From Bog-756 sp963830165 (GTDB lineage Bacteria; Actinomycetota; Acidimicrobiia; Acidimicrobiales; RAAP-2), in NCBI GenBank assembly GCA_963830165.1, contig CAWHKZ010000011.1, positions 1 to 64,000 of the forward strand: a stretch of 64,000 bases of DNA, given 5' to 3'. Positions within the stretch are counted from its first letter, which is position 1. Every line of letters starts with the position of its first letter. Shown piece after piece: positions 25,407-35,860 of this stretch. A program made the position numbers and the translations under genes. A model generated the notes under the pieces. The model saw nothing but the letters and a program-made list of their open reading frames with translations. It made no database searches and was not told the origin of the DNA.

Positions 25407-26186
25407 CTACTGGGGGTCGAAGCGGAACCAGTAGATGCCGAGGGTGGAGAGGGCGACCACGTAGCCCCCGCAGGCCAGGAGGGCCAACCAGTCCTGCGAG
25501 CTGAAGGATCCCTGGCCGACCACGCCGGCCAACACCGTCATCAGTGCTCCGACCGGGGTCCATTTCGACACCGCGTCCCAGAAGCTGCCCAGGCCACCGG
25601 AGGCCCCGAAGAGTCCGATCATGATCAGCCCGATGTAGAGGAGGCGGCCGAAGGCCTGGACGGTGTCGGCCGACTTCACCAGACCCACGAGCGCCTGCGC
25701 CACGGACAGGAACATGGCCGAACCGAGGATGGAGACCAGGAGGACCAGCACGTACGTCTCGGCCGAGAGCGACAGGTGGTGGATGTTGTCGCCCAGGACC
25801 AGCACGACCAGGGCGATGACGAAGTTGGAGACCATCTGGACCGAGAGCCGGCTGGACATCACGGTCCACGTCGGCGCGGGCGAGACCCGCAGCCGTTGGA
25901 AGACACCGTTGTCGCGGTCGCGCGCGACCATCGGGGCATAGCCCATGATCGACGTCCCGGCGATGCCCGCCGTGATGGCCAGCCCGACGATGAACTCCGC
26001 CCCGCCGAAGCTCCGGGTCGCCTTGGCCGAACTGGTCGACGACAGGATGATCAGCGGCAGCAGCAGGCTCAGGAGCATGCGCATCTTGTTCTTGGTCAGC
26101 ACGACCAGATCGGCCCGCAGCAGGGCGGTCAGCATGGCACCGGTCCTCGGCGCAACCACGGTCGTCGGTGCGGTGGTGCTAGTCAC
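25407..26186 (-). CDS. ABC-2 type exporter permease
   Basis: A 259-residue ABC-2 membrane subunit with six predicted helices: around KMRMLLSLLLPLIILS, IVGLAITAGIAGTSIMG, NFVIALVVLVLGDNI, TYVLVLLVSILGSAMFL, LLYIGLIMIGLFG and LLACGGYVVALSTLGIYWF. The loop VARDRDNGVFQRLRVSPAP after helix two is the family's cytosolic coupling region. With the ATPase encoded just upstream (8-base overlap) it forms a DrrAB/Nod-like exporter for a drug, lipid or polysaccharide-like substrate. Nothing nearby names the substrate. Confidence 0.88.
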   Translation of the reverse strand: MTSTTAPTTVVAPRTGAMLTALLRADLVVLTKNKMRMLLSLLLPLIILSSTSSAKATRSFGGAEFIVGLAITAGIAGTSIMGYAPMVARDRDNGVFQRLRVSPAPTWTVMSSRLSVQMVSNFVIALVVLVLGDNIHHLSLSAETYVLVLLVSILGSAMFLSVAQALVGLVKSADTVQAFGRLLYIGLIMIGLFGASGGLGSFWDAVSKWTPVGALMTVLAGVVGQGSFSSQDWLALLACGGYVVALSTLGIYWFRFDPQ

Positions 26187-27132
26187 GGATCTCGCTCCCG
26201 GTCAGACCGATGAACACGTCCTCGAGCGTGACCTCACCGCGCGCCGCGGCCCGGACGACCGGATCGTCCCGGTGCAGCTCGATGAGGTTGCGTGGGGTGT
26301 CGATGGCCAGCACCCGTCCGTGGTCGATGATGGCCACCCGGTCACAGACGGCCTGGGCCTCCTCCATCGAGTGGGTGGTGAGCAGGATGCTCCCACCGTC
26401 GGCCCGGATCCGCTCGATCCTGGCCCACAGGTGCCGGCGCGACTGCGGGTCGAGCCCGGTGGTGGGTTCGTCGAGGAGCAGAAGCTTGGGATCGTGGATC
26501 ACCGCCACGAAGAGGGAGAGCCGCTGCTGCTGTCCACCCGAGATCTGCTTGGTGGTCCGGTCCAACTCGTTGCCCAGACCGACATCGGCCAGGGCCTGGT
26601 CCAGTTCCTGGTCGCCGAGTTCCACGCCGTACAGTCCGGCGTAGAGCCGGGCCACCTGGCGCACGGTCAGCTCGGACTGGAAGCCGGTGGACTGCAGCTG
26701 CACTCCCATCTGGGCCTTGGCCACGGCGGGCTGACGGACGATGTCGGCCCCGTTGAGGAGGACGGCGCCCGAGCGGGGCCGGCGCAACCCCTCGATCGCA
26801 CTGAGCGTCGTGGTCTTGCCGGCCCCGTTGGGGCCGAGCAAACCGAAGATCTCGCTCCTGCAGATGTCGAAGCTGACGCCGTCGACGGCCACCTTCGATC
26901 CGTAGGCGACCGTGAGGTCGCGGACCTCGAGAAGGGTGGAGCGGTCGGTACCCGCCGGGGAGGCCTCCGGCCGGATGGACTCGACCGCCGGCGCCGCCGC
27001 CGCAGGGACCGCGGCGTTCGCCCTCCGCCGGCGATCCCGGCGCCTCACCCCGATGGCCACCCGGACCACCAACAGTGCGCCGACGACGATCCAGACGATG
27101 GGGATGCCCGAACCCACGCGGGCGAGCATCAT
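26179..27132 (-). CDS. ABC exporter ATPase with N-terminal membrane anchor
   Basis: A 317-residue protein. Residues 8-28 (GIPIVWIVVGALLVVRVAIGV) form a membrane helix, followed by RRRDRRRR and a flexible linker; the ATPase domain begins near residue 67. Walker A is GPNGAGKTT, the signature is ISGGQQQRL, Walker B is KLLLLDEP, and the switch His is in LLTTHSMEEA. An N-terminal anchor is uncommon in DrrA-type ATPases, which are normally soluble and bind their permease. The gene overlaps the permease gene by 8 bases and precedes it. An alternative internal start that would drop the anchor is not supported by a ribosome site. Confidence 0.85.
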   Translation of the reverse strand: MMLARVGSGIPIVWIVVGALLVVRVAIGVRRRDRRRRANAAVPAAAAPAVESIRPEASPAGTDRSTLLEVRDLTVAYGSKVAVDGVSFDICRSEIFGLLGPNGAGKTTTLSAIEGLRRPRSGAVLLNGADIVRQPAVAKAQMGVQLQSTGFQSELTVRQVARLYAGLYGVELGDQELDQALADVGLGNELDRTTKQISGGQQQRLSLFVAVIHDPKLLLLDEPTTGLDPQSRRHLWARIERIRADGGSILLTTHSMEEAQAVCDRVAIIDHGRVLAIDTPRNLIELHRDDPVVRAAARGEVTLEDVFIGLTGSEIRD

Positions 27133-27403
27133 GACGCCGCGTCCGCGTCCCGGGACCCGACCAGGGGACCGAGCCGATCGACCGGCATCCCGAGGGCGCC
27201 GGTCACCTCGGCCATCTCGGCCGCCGTCGGACTCCCGAGGGACCGGCCGATGGCGACGTCGGCGGTCGGGGTGATGCGACCGTGGGACCGCCGGACGACC
27301 CGGGTGCGACCCAGGCGCGCCGACCCGGCAGGAATAGGTCGGCGGATGTCATATCAGGACTGTATACATCGGTTTCTGAGGTAAGCCTCGGTGGTTGCGT
27401 CCG

Positions 27404-27808
27404 CTAGGGCCCGACCAGCGCGTCGGTGAGGGGGTCGATCCCGGCGAGGTTGCCGGCCAGGTCGGAATCGAGTGCGTAGCGGTCCGCGAGGGCGCGGGGC
27501 GAGAGGTACGTGACCTTGGTCCGGTCCCCGTCGGCCCAGACGAGGACCTTGAGGGGCAGGTCGAGCGCGGCCAGTGGTGCGGCGTCCATGACGGCCGTGC
27601 CGGCGTCGGGGCTGCCGAAGATGACCAGGGTGGTCGGGCGCAGCTGCCGCCCGACACTGTTCGCTTCGGCAGCCTGGTCGATGACGGCGAACAGCGTCAT
27701 CCCCTTGGCGTGGATCAGGTCGGTCAGCCGGGTCACGGTCTCCTCCACCGTGCGGGGGCTGTCCTTCGTGACGATCCCGGCGGGGGTGGTTGAGCCGCTG
27801 GAGGTCAT
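27404..27808 (-). CDS. DUF302 family protein
   Basis: From ATG 27808 (GGGAG upstream) this gives 134 residues. The DUF302 fold is recognisable: VEETVTRLTDLIHAKGMTLFAVIDQ, TTLVIFGSPDAGTAVMDAAP and LPLKVLVWADGDRTKVTY. These small proteins are often near heavy-metal or sulfur genes and some are fused to such enzymes, but their biochemistry is not settled. It is divergent from the arsR-sulP pair with 200 bases between, so shared control is possible. Confidence 0.85.
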   Translation of the reverse strand: MTSSGSTTPAGIVTKDSPRTVEETVTRLTDLIHAKGMTLFAVIDQAAEANSVGRQLRPTTLVIFGSPDAGTAVMDAAPLAALDLPLKVLVWADGDRTKVTYLSPRALADRYALDSDLAGNLAGIDPLTDALVGP

Positions 27809-27967
27809 GGCTGCGCTCCCTTGGTCCGGGTCGAACGCCGTCCATTCTGTCAGGACCGGTCGGCGCCGGGTCGCGGAGGGCCCCCGGCCATGGTCGGCGG
27901 TCCTCCGATTCTGGGTTGGGCTCGACCGGCGGCCAGGAACGAGCGGGGTGTCGGCCATCATTGGTTA

Positions 27968-28002
27968 ATGGATTGCGCTAGTTGTGAATCCATGAATATC
28001 AT
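27968..28002 (+). promoter_or_regulatory. Operator and promoter of the arsR-sulP operon
   Basis: ATGGATT (27968-27974) and AATCCAT (27987-27993) form an inverted repeat with 12 bases between, the size of an ArsR/SmtB site. TATCAT (27997-28002) ends 6 bases before the arsR start codon, giving a leaderless transcript; TTGCGC at 27973-27978 lies 18 bases upstream as a weak -35. The operator overlaps the promoter, so binding should repress. Confidence 0.55.
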
Positions 28003-28008
28003 GTCGCC

Positions 28009-28356
28009 ATGCCCCTCTCGACCCTGGGTCAGCCCGTCTACGCCGCCAAGGCCGACCTGTTCCGCGCCCTGGGGCATCCGGCCAGGATCCGGATCCTCGA
28101 ACTCCTGGTCGACGGCGAGCAGCCGGTGAGCGACCTGCTGGCCGACATGGGCCTCGAGCCGTCCACGCTCTCCCAGCACCTGGCGGTCCTGAAGCGGATC
28201 GGACTGGTCGAGTCGAGCCGCAAGGGCAATGCCGTCACCTATCGACTGGCGGACGCCTCGGTGGAGCAGTTCCTGGCCGCCGCCCGGACGGTGCTGGCCT
28301 CCACGCTGGGGAAGGCCCGCACCGCGCTCGAGGAGCTCGAAGGCACCGGAAGCTGA
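28009..28356 (+). CDS. ArsR/SmtB-family repressor
   Basis: A 115-residue winged-helix protein: LFRALGHPARIRILELLVDGEQPVSDLLADMGLEPSTLSQHLAVLKRIGLVESSRKGNAVTYRLAD in outline (shown here as family motifs HPARIRILELL, STLSQHLAVLK and GLVESSRKG). No CVC-type metal site is present in the recognition region, so it may sense redox or sulfur compounds rather than arsenite or cadmium. Its stop overlaps the sulP start by one base (TGATG). It likely represses itself and the transporter. Confidence 0.9.
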   Translation: MPLSTLGQPVYAAKADLFRALGHPARIRILELLVDGEQPVSDLLADMGLEPSTLSQHLAVLKRIGLVESSRKGNAVTYRLADASVEQFLAAARTVLASTLGKARTALEELEGTGS

Positions 28357-30047
28357 TGCGAGCGACGATGGGCCGGGCCCGTCGTTGGTCGGCACGGCTC
28401 CTACCAGGAAGGTCCGACTACACGGGCCTCCGCCGATCGTGGCGGGGTGACCTGCTGGCCGGGCTGACGGTCGGCGTCGTCGCCCTGCCCCTCGCCCTGG
28501 GCTTCGGCGTCGCCTCGGGGGTGGGGGCGAGGGCCGGCATCGTGACCGCGATCGTGGCCGGCATCGTCGCCGCGGTGTTCGGAGGATCGTCGGTCCAGGT
28601 GTCGGGTCCGACCGGGGCCATGGCCGTCGTGCTCGTGCCGATCGTGGCCCATGACGGCGCCGGCGCGGTGGCGAGCGTCGCCATCATCGCCGGCGTCATC
28701 GTCCTGGTCATGGGGCTGGCCGGGCTCGGCCGTCTCATCCAGTTCGTCCCGTGGCCGGTGCTCGAGGGCTTCACCGTCGGGATCGCCGTGACCATCGCGC
28801 TCCAACAGGTGCCCCTCCTGTTGGGCGAGTCGAAGGGGTCGGGGTCGACGGTGCTCGGGTCCGCCTGGCGGGCCGTCACCCGGGCCTCGTGGGGTACGGC
28901 GGCCACCACCGTCATCCTCGGAGCGCTGGTCGTCGGCGTGATGGCCGCCTGGCCGAGGGTCACCAGGCGGGTCCCGTCCTCGATCGTGGCCGTCGTGGTG
29001 GTCACCGTCCTGGCCGTGCTCCTCCACCTGTCGGTGCCGACCATCGGAGCGCTTCCCCATCACCTGCCCGCGCCCAGGATCCCCGATCTGGGCCTGCCCG
29101 CCATCCGACGCCTGGCCGGACCGGCGCTGGCCGTCGCCATACTGGCGGCCATCGAGAGCCTCCTGTCGGCCCGTGTCGCCGATGCCATGACGGGGTCCAC
29201 CCGCACCTCGGACAGCCGCGAGATGCTCGGCCAGGGGCTGGCCAACGTGGCCACCGGACTCTTCGGGGGCATGCCGGCGACCGGGGCGATCGCCCGGACC
29301 GCCGTGAACGTCCGAGCCGGTGCCAGGACCCGGGTGGCGGCCATCACCCACTCGTTGGTCATCGTCACCGTCATCCTGCTCGCCTCGCCGTTGGTCACGA
29401 GGATCCCCCTGGCCGTGCTCGGCGGCGTCCTCGTGGTGACGGCCGTAAAGATGGTGGACCACGCCCGGGTGCTGTCGGTGGTCCGGGCCCACGCCTCGGA
29501 AGCGGTGGTCTTCGCCCTGACCGCGGTGGTGACGGTCGCCGTCGACCTGGTGACGGCCATCGAGGTCGGCCTGGTCGTGGCCGGGATCCTGGCCCTCCGG
29601 TCGATCGCCTCCGGTTCCGGCGCCACCCAGGAGGAGCTGGCCGACCATCACGACGGGCCCGTCGACGCCACCGCACTCCTCTCCGACCACATCGCCGTGT
29701 TCCGGTTGGACGGCGCCCTCTTCTTCGGTGCGGCCCCCCGCTTCCTCGAGCAGTTCCGCCAGGTGGAGGGGGTGCGGGTCGTCATCCTGCGACTGAAGGG
29801 GCTGACCTTCATCGACGCCTCGGGGGCCGACGCCCTCGCCCGGATCATCGACGAACTCGATCGGCGCGGGACCACGGTCCTCATCAAGGGTGCCCGTGCC
29901 GAGCACGGGCCGATCCTGACCACGGCCGGGGTGCTCGCCGACCTCGACGCCAGGGGCCACCTCTTCGACGACCTCGACGCTGCGATCGCCCATGCCCGTC
30001 GTCATGTCGACCGGCAGGGTCGGGTGGAGGAGATAGGGGCGGCCTGA
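28356..30047 (+). CDS. SulP-family anion transporter with STAS domain
   Basis: A 563-residue SulP/SLC26 protein. The first helix region reads WRGDLLAGLTVGVVALPLALGFGVASG, with the SulP motif continuing GGSSVQVSGPTGAMAVVLVP; 11-12 membrane segments fill residues 30-425. The C-terminal STAS domain (about 450-545) has IAVFRLDGALFFGAAPRFLEQF and VVILRLKGLTFIDASGADAL. Members carry sulfate, bicarbonate or other anions. Coupling to an ArsR repressor is a frequent arrangement for sulfate- or sulfur-linked SulP proteins. Hairpin CCGG-TTCGAG-CCGG directly after the stop may end the transcript. Confidence 0.92.
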   Translation: MRATMGRARRWSARLLPGRSDYTGLRRSWRGDLLAGLTVGVVALPLALGFGVASGVGARAGIVTAIVAGIVAAVFGGSSVQVSGPTGAMAVVLVPIVAHDGAGAVASVAIIAGVIVLVMGLAGLGRLIQFVPWPVLEGFTVGIAVTIALQQVPLLLGESKGSGSTVLGSAWRAVTRASWGTAATTVILGALVVGVMAAWPRVTRRVPSSIVAVVVVTVLAVLLHLSVPTIGALPHHLPAPRIPDLGLPAIRRLAGPALAVAILAAIESLLSARVADAMTGSTRTSDSREMLGQGLANVATGLFGGMPATGAIARTAVNVRAGARTRVAAITHSLVIVTVILLASPLVTRIPLAVLGGVLVVTAVKMVDHARVLSVVRAHASEAVVFALTAVVTVAVDLVTAIEVGLVVAGILALRSIASGSGATQEELADHHDGPVDATALLSDHIAVFRLDGALFFGAAPRFLEQFRQVEGVRVVILRLKGLTFIDASGADALARIIDELDRRGTTVLIKGARAEHGPILTTAGVLADLDARGHLFDDLDAAIAHARRHVDRQGRVEEIGAA

Positions 30048-30128
30048 CACCCGGTTCGAGCCGGCACGACACCCGGGTCACCGCCCCGGAGCGCGACTCC
30101 TGTCCGACGTGGCGGGGACGCCCCGGCG

Positions 30129-30572
30129 TCAGGCCTCGGCGCCGCCGCCCATGTCGACGAGCTCGCCCAGCAGATCCTCCCAGGGCGAGTGGTCCCACCC
30201 GTCCTCTTCGCCGAGGTTCTTGGCCACGGTCACGGCATCCTCGACCCACTGGATGTGCATGTCCTCGCCAGGGGTGTGGGAGGCCCCCTGGTGGCCCGCC
30301 AGCCCGAAGTCCAGGCCGAACCACGTGTCCTTCCACTCCTGGTGCAGCTCCTTGATCTCCCTCCACCTCGGGTGGGACCGGCTCTTGTCGTCCGCCATCG
30401 TGAATGCCCAGTGGAAGCACCGGCGGGCGCGCTCCGTGTCGGCTTCGGAGGTCGTGTGGGAGATCGCCTCGGCGAACCGGTCCGCCTTCGCCGCCTCCTC
30501 GCTGGGGAAGTCCTCCTGGGCGTTGCGTACGAAGCACTCGAGGATCGGGGACGGGGTGAGGATCTCGCTCAT
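30129..30572 (-). CDS. Hypothetical protein
   Basis: A 147-residue soluble protein from ATG 30572, mostly helical, rich in Trp and acidic residues (CFHWAFTMADDKS, WREIKELHQEWKDTW, GWDHSPWEDLLGELVDMGGG). No signal peptide or membrane segment. TTACAGT ends 6 bases before the start codon, so it may be leaderless. I recognise no family. It is divergent from the sulfatase gene at 30702. Confidence 0.6.
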   Translation of the reverse strand: MSEILTPSPILECFVRNAQEDFPSEEAAKADRFAEAISHTTSEADTERARRCFHWAFTMADDKSRSHPRWREIKELHQEWKDTWFGLDFGLAGHQGASHTPGEDMHIQWVEDAVTVAKNLGEEDGWDHSPWEDLLGELVDMGGGAEA

Positions 30573-30701
30573 GGGGGAACTGTAACCCCACCTCGCCGGT
30601 CCACTCCGGTGACGCGTCGGCCACCATCGGCGGTCCGGCTGCCCGGGACCGCGTGTGTCACGATGCTGGTCACCTCGAGTCACGATTGACGGACGGTCCC
30701 C

Positions 30702-32150
30702 ATGCGCCTGCTGTTCCTGGACATCGATACCCTGCGCGCCGACCACCTCGGTTGCTACGGCTACCACCGCGCGACCTCGCCCAACATCGATGCCGTGGCG
30801 GCCGGAGGAGTGCGGTTCGCCAACGTCTACGCCTCGGACGTTCCGTGCCTCCCGAGCCGGGCGGCGCTGGCGTCGGGGATGTTCGGGATCCGCAATGGCG
30901 TGGTCAACCACGGCGGAAGTGGTGCCGAGCTCCGCACTGAGGGTGCAGGTCGCGGCTTCGTCAGCCGCTACGCCCTCGAGTCGTGGGCGGGCACGTTCTA
31001 CTGGAACGGCTGGCAGACGGCATCGATCTCCAGCTTCCCGTTCCGGCACTCGGCGACGTGGTGGAACAGCGGGTTCATGGAGGCGATGAACCTGATGCGT
31101 GGCATGGGGGCGGAACGGGCCGACCAGGTGGTGCCCATCGCGCTCGACTGGCTGGAGCGACGGGGGAGGGCGGACGACTGGTTCCTGCACGTCCACCTCT
31201 GGGACCCGCACACGCCGTACAACACCCCCGACGAGTTCGGGAACCCGTTCGCGGCCGACGCGGTCCCCGCGTGGCACACCGAGGAGATCCGGGCCCGGAA
31301 CTGGGACCTGGGCGGCCCCCATTCGGCCCAGGAGCCCTGGGGCTTCACCCCGGACGAGTGGGGACCGCCGCCACCCCGCCAGCCGTGGGACATCAGATCC
31401 ATGGATGAGGTGAAGGCCGTCTTCGACGGCTACGACGTGGGTGTCCGGTACGCGGACGACGCCCTCGGTTCGCTGATGAACAAGCTCGACGACCTCGGGG
31501 TCGCCGACGAGACGGCGATCCTGGTCAGCACCGACCACGGAGAGGCCTTCGGTGAGCTCGGCGTCTACGCCGATCACCAGGCGGCCGACGAGGCCACCTG
31601 CCACATTCCGGCCGTCCTCCGTTGGCCCGGCGTGGACCCGGGCGTCCACGAGGGCCTCCAGTACCACCTCGACGTGGCTGCGACCGTGCTCGACCTCGCC
31701 GGCTTCCGCGTCCCGAGGAGCTGGGACGGCGTGCCGATCGAGCTCGACGCGGGATCGGGCCGGGACCATCTCGTCCTGTCGCAAGGCGCGTGGTCGTGCC
31801 AGCGCGGCGTGCGCGTCGGCGACCATCTCTACCTGCGTACCTGGCACGACGGCTACCACGGACACTGGTCCGACGAGATGCTGTTCGACGTCGTCCGCGA
31901 CCCGCACGAGACCGACGACCTCTGGGACGAGGCCGGACGGTGGTCGAGGATCGGCGCGTCACTTCTGCGTGACTGGACCTCGGCCCAGCTCGACGTGACC
32001 GGCGGGGACGACCCGATGGATGCGGTGCGTGCCGAGGGCGGCCCCTTCCACGTCCGTGGCCATCTCGGGCCCTACGTCGAGCGCCTGCGGGAAACGGGGC
32101 GCGGGCACTGGGCCCGGATCCTCGAGGAGCGCCACGCCGCCGAGCTGTAG
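30702..32150 (+). CDS. Sulfatase (alkaline phosphatase superfamily)
   Basis: A 482-residue type I sulfatase. FLDIDTLRADHLGCYGY supplies metal-binding Asps; VPCLPSRAALASG holds the C-x-P-S-R motif, whose Cys49 is oxidised to formylglycine for activity; LVSTDHGEAFGE supplies the distal Asp-His metal site and HVHLWDPHTPY further ligands. There is no signal peptide, so it acts in the cytoplasm on a sulfate or phosphonate ester of unknown type. A maturation enzyme (FGE or anSME) is not in the window. It is followed, after 68 bases, by a convergent MFS gene. Confidence 0.9.
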   Translation: MRLLFLDIDTLRADHLGCYGYHRATSPNIDAVAAGGVRFANVYASDVPCLPSRAALASGMFGIRNGVVNHGGSGAELRTEGAGRGFVSRYALESWAGTFYWNGWQTASISSFPFRHSATWWNSGFMEAMNLMRGMGAERADQVVPIALDWLERRGRADDWFLHVHLWDPHTPYNTPDEFGNPFAADAVPAWHTEEIRARNWDLGGPHSAQEPWGFTPDEWGPPPPRQPWDIRSMDEVKAVFDGYDVGVRYADDALGSLMNKLDDLGVADETAILVSTDHGEAFGELGVYADHQAADEATCHIPAVLRWPGVDPGVHEGLQYHLDVAATVLDLAGFRVPRSWDGVPIELDAGSGRDHLVLSQGAWSCQRGVRVGDHLYLRTWHDGYHGHWSDEMLFDVVRDPHETDDLWDEAGRWSRIGASLLRDWTSAQLDVTGGDDPMDAVRAEGGPFHVRGHLGPYVERLRETGRGHWARILEERHAAEL

Positions 32151-32218
32151 ATCGGGACGTCGGGACACCCGGGCCCGCAGCGGATCGCATCGCGGCGGGA
32201 CGTGCGCGGATCCACGGG

Positions 32219-33751
32219 CTACGGGGTGCCGGGCGCTCCGTCGAGCTCCGCGGTGGCGACGAGCGGGGCCGCGTCGAGTGGGCAGGCCATGTACGGGACG
32301 GGCGGCACGCGCCCGTAGGCGTCGCGCCGTCGCACCGGCCGGGGGTGCGGATTGCGGATGAGCAGGGCGGACAGGAGTCCGCCGAGGACGGAGATGCCAC
32401 CGGCGATCACCACGGCGTGCCGGAACCCGGTGGTGAGCTGGTCCGGGTGGAGGTAACTGGTCCGGGTGATCCCGGCCATCGCCGGGACCGCGGCGACCGC
32501 GATCAGGCCGCCCAAGCGGGCGACGCAGTTGTTGACCGCCGACGCGACACCGGAATGGCTGTCGGGGACGGAGCCCAGGGCGGTCGTGGTCAGCGGCGCC
32601 ACGGTCATGGCGAGTCCGAGACCGAGGACGACGACGGCAGGCAGCACGCCGACCACGTAGGAGGACGATCCCGGTGACCGGACGAGGAGGGCCATCCCGG
32701 CCCCGACCACGCACGGGCCGACACTCATCTGGAGCCGCGGGCCGATGCGTTGCGCCAGTTGGCCCGATCTGGACGACAGCGCCAGCATGATCGCGGTCAG
32801 GGGGAGCAGTGCCACTCCGGACTCGAGGGGGGAGTAGCCGTTCACCACCTGCAGTTCGATCGGGAGCAGGAAGAGGGTCGCCCCGAGAGCGCCGTAGACC
32901 ACGAACGTGACGGCGTTCGTCGCACTGAATTGCGTGTTGCCGAAGAGGGTCAACGGCAGCATGGGATCCGTCCGGGCCCGCTCGACGAGGACGAACGCCA
33001 CGCCGGCCAGGATCCCGAGTCCGATCATGGCGATGACGACGGGACTCGACCACCCGATCGAGGGCCCCTCGATGAGTCCGAACGTCACCCCTCCCAGTGC
33101 GAGCACGGCCAGCGCGGCACCGACCACATCGGGGCGGCCCGACGTGCCGGGATCCCGCGACTCGGGAACGTGGCGGATGGAGAGCGCCAGTACGACCGCG
33201 CCGATGGGGAGGTTGATGAGGAAGATCCAGCGCCAGGAGGCGGCGGCGACGAGGTAGCCGCCCAGCAGAGGACCGGCCGCGGTCGCCACGCCCCCGAGCC
33301 CCGACCAGGTGCCGATGGCGCTGCCGCGGTCGTCGGCGACGAACGAGCTCTGGATGATGGCGAGGCTCCCCGGGGTGAGGAGTGCGGCACCCACCCCCTG
33401 GAGCACGCGGGTCACGATGAGGACGCCGGCGTCGGGTGCGAGCGCACAGGCCGCGGACATCACCACGAACCACACGACGCCGATGCAGAAGATGCGCCGC
33501 CGACCGTAGCGGTCGCCGAGCCACCCTCCGAGCAACAGCAGCGCGGCCAGGGACAGTGCGTAGCCCGTGACGATCCACTGGAGCGCCGCGAACGTCGCGT
33601 GGAACTCGCGGCCGATGGTCGGGAGCGCGATGCCCACCACCGTGGAGTCGATCGCCGCCATGCCCGAGCCGAGGACGGTGGCGGCGATGATCCAGCGCCC
33701 GCCGGCTGAATGGAGCGTGCGCAGCGCGACCGGAACAGTGTTCTGGGCCAC
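32219..33751 (-). CDS. DHA2-type MFS exporter (EmrB/QacA-like)
   Basis: From GTG 33751 this gives 510 residues with about 14 membrane helices. Motif D1 is IDSTVVGIALPTIG, motif A is GGWLGDRYGRRRIF, motif B RVLQGVGAALLTPGSLAII, and motif C (antiporter) is IGTWSGLGGVATAAGPLLGG. Such transporters export drugs or metabolites in exchange for protons. The GTG was chosen as it directly precedes the hydrophobic core; longer upstream frames are Arg-rich and unlike the family. The C-terminal 40 residues (RRRDAYGRVPPVPYMA) are a cytosolic tail. No regulator is adjacent. Confidence 0.85.
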   Translation of the reverse strand: MAQNTVPVALRTLHSAGGRWIIAATVLGSGMAAIDSTVVGIALPTIGREFHATFAALQWIVTGYALSLAALLLLGGWLGDRYGRRRIFCIGVVWFVVMSAACALAPDAGVLIVTRVLQGVGAALLTPGSLAIIQSSFVADDRGSAIGTWSGLGGVATAAGPLLGGYLVAAASWRWIFLINLPIGAVVLALSIRHVPESRDPGTSGRPDVVGAALAVLALGGVTFGLIEGPSIGWSSPVVIAMIGLGILAGVAFVLVERARTDPMLPLTLFGNTQFSATNAVTFVVYGALGATLFLLPIELQVVNGYSPLESGVALLPLTAIMLALSSRSGQLAQRIGPRLQMSVGPCVVGAGMALLVRSPGSSSYVVGVLPAVVVLGLGLAMTVAPLTTTALGSVPDSHSGVASAVNNCVARLGGLIAVAAVPAMAGITRTSYLHPDQLTTGFRHAVVIAGGISVLGGLLSALLIRNPHPRPVRRRDAYGRVPPVPYMACPLDAAPLVATAELDGAPGTP

Positions 33752-33919
33752 GTCCGAGGTTACGGCATCCCGCGCTCCGCTACCGGCCCGGCCGGCCCGG
33801 GCGCGTCGGGCGCGTCGGGTCCTGCGCCTTCCCGTGCGCGGCGCAGGTGGTCCGGGCGGGCGCGCCGGGCAATCTCCCACACGGCGTCCGGTAGCCGGTC
33901 GGCGGTCCCGATCCGGGAC

Positions 33920-35854
<1,935 letters not shown>

Positions 35855-35860
35855 GACGCC

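Noticed and set aside
27133..27403. A short minus-strand frame (ITPTADVAIGRSLG ...) ending in the ABC ATPase start
   Set aside because: It reads like protein but has no usable start codon except one leaving 27 residues; not enough support.
30045..30070. A tRNA T-arm-like CCGG-TTCGAG-CCGG hairpin
   Set aside because: No acceptor, D or anticodon arms fit around it; better explained as a terminator after the SulP gene.
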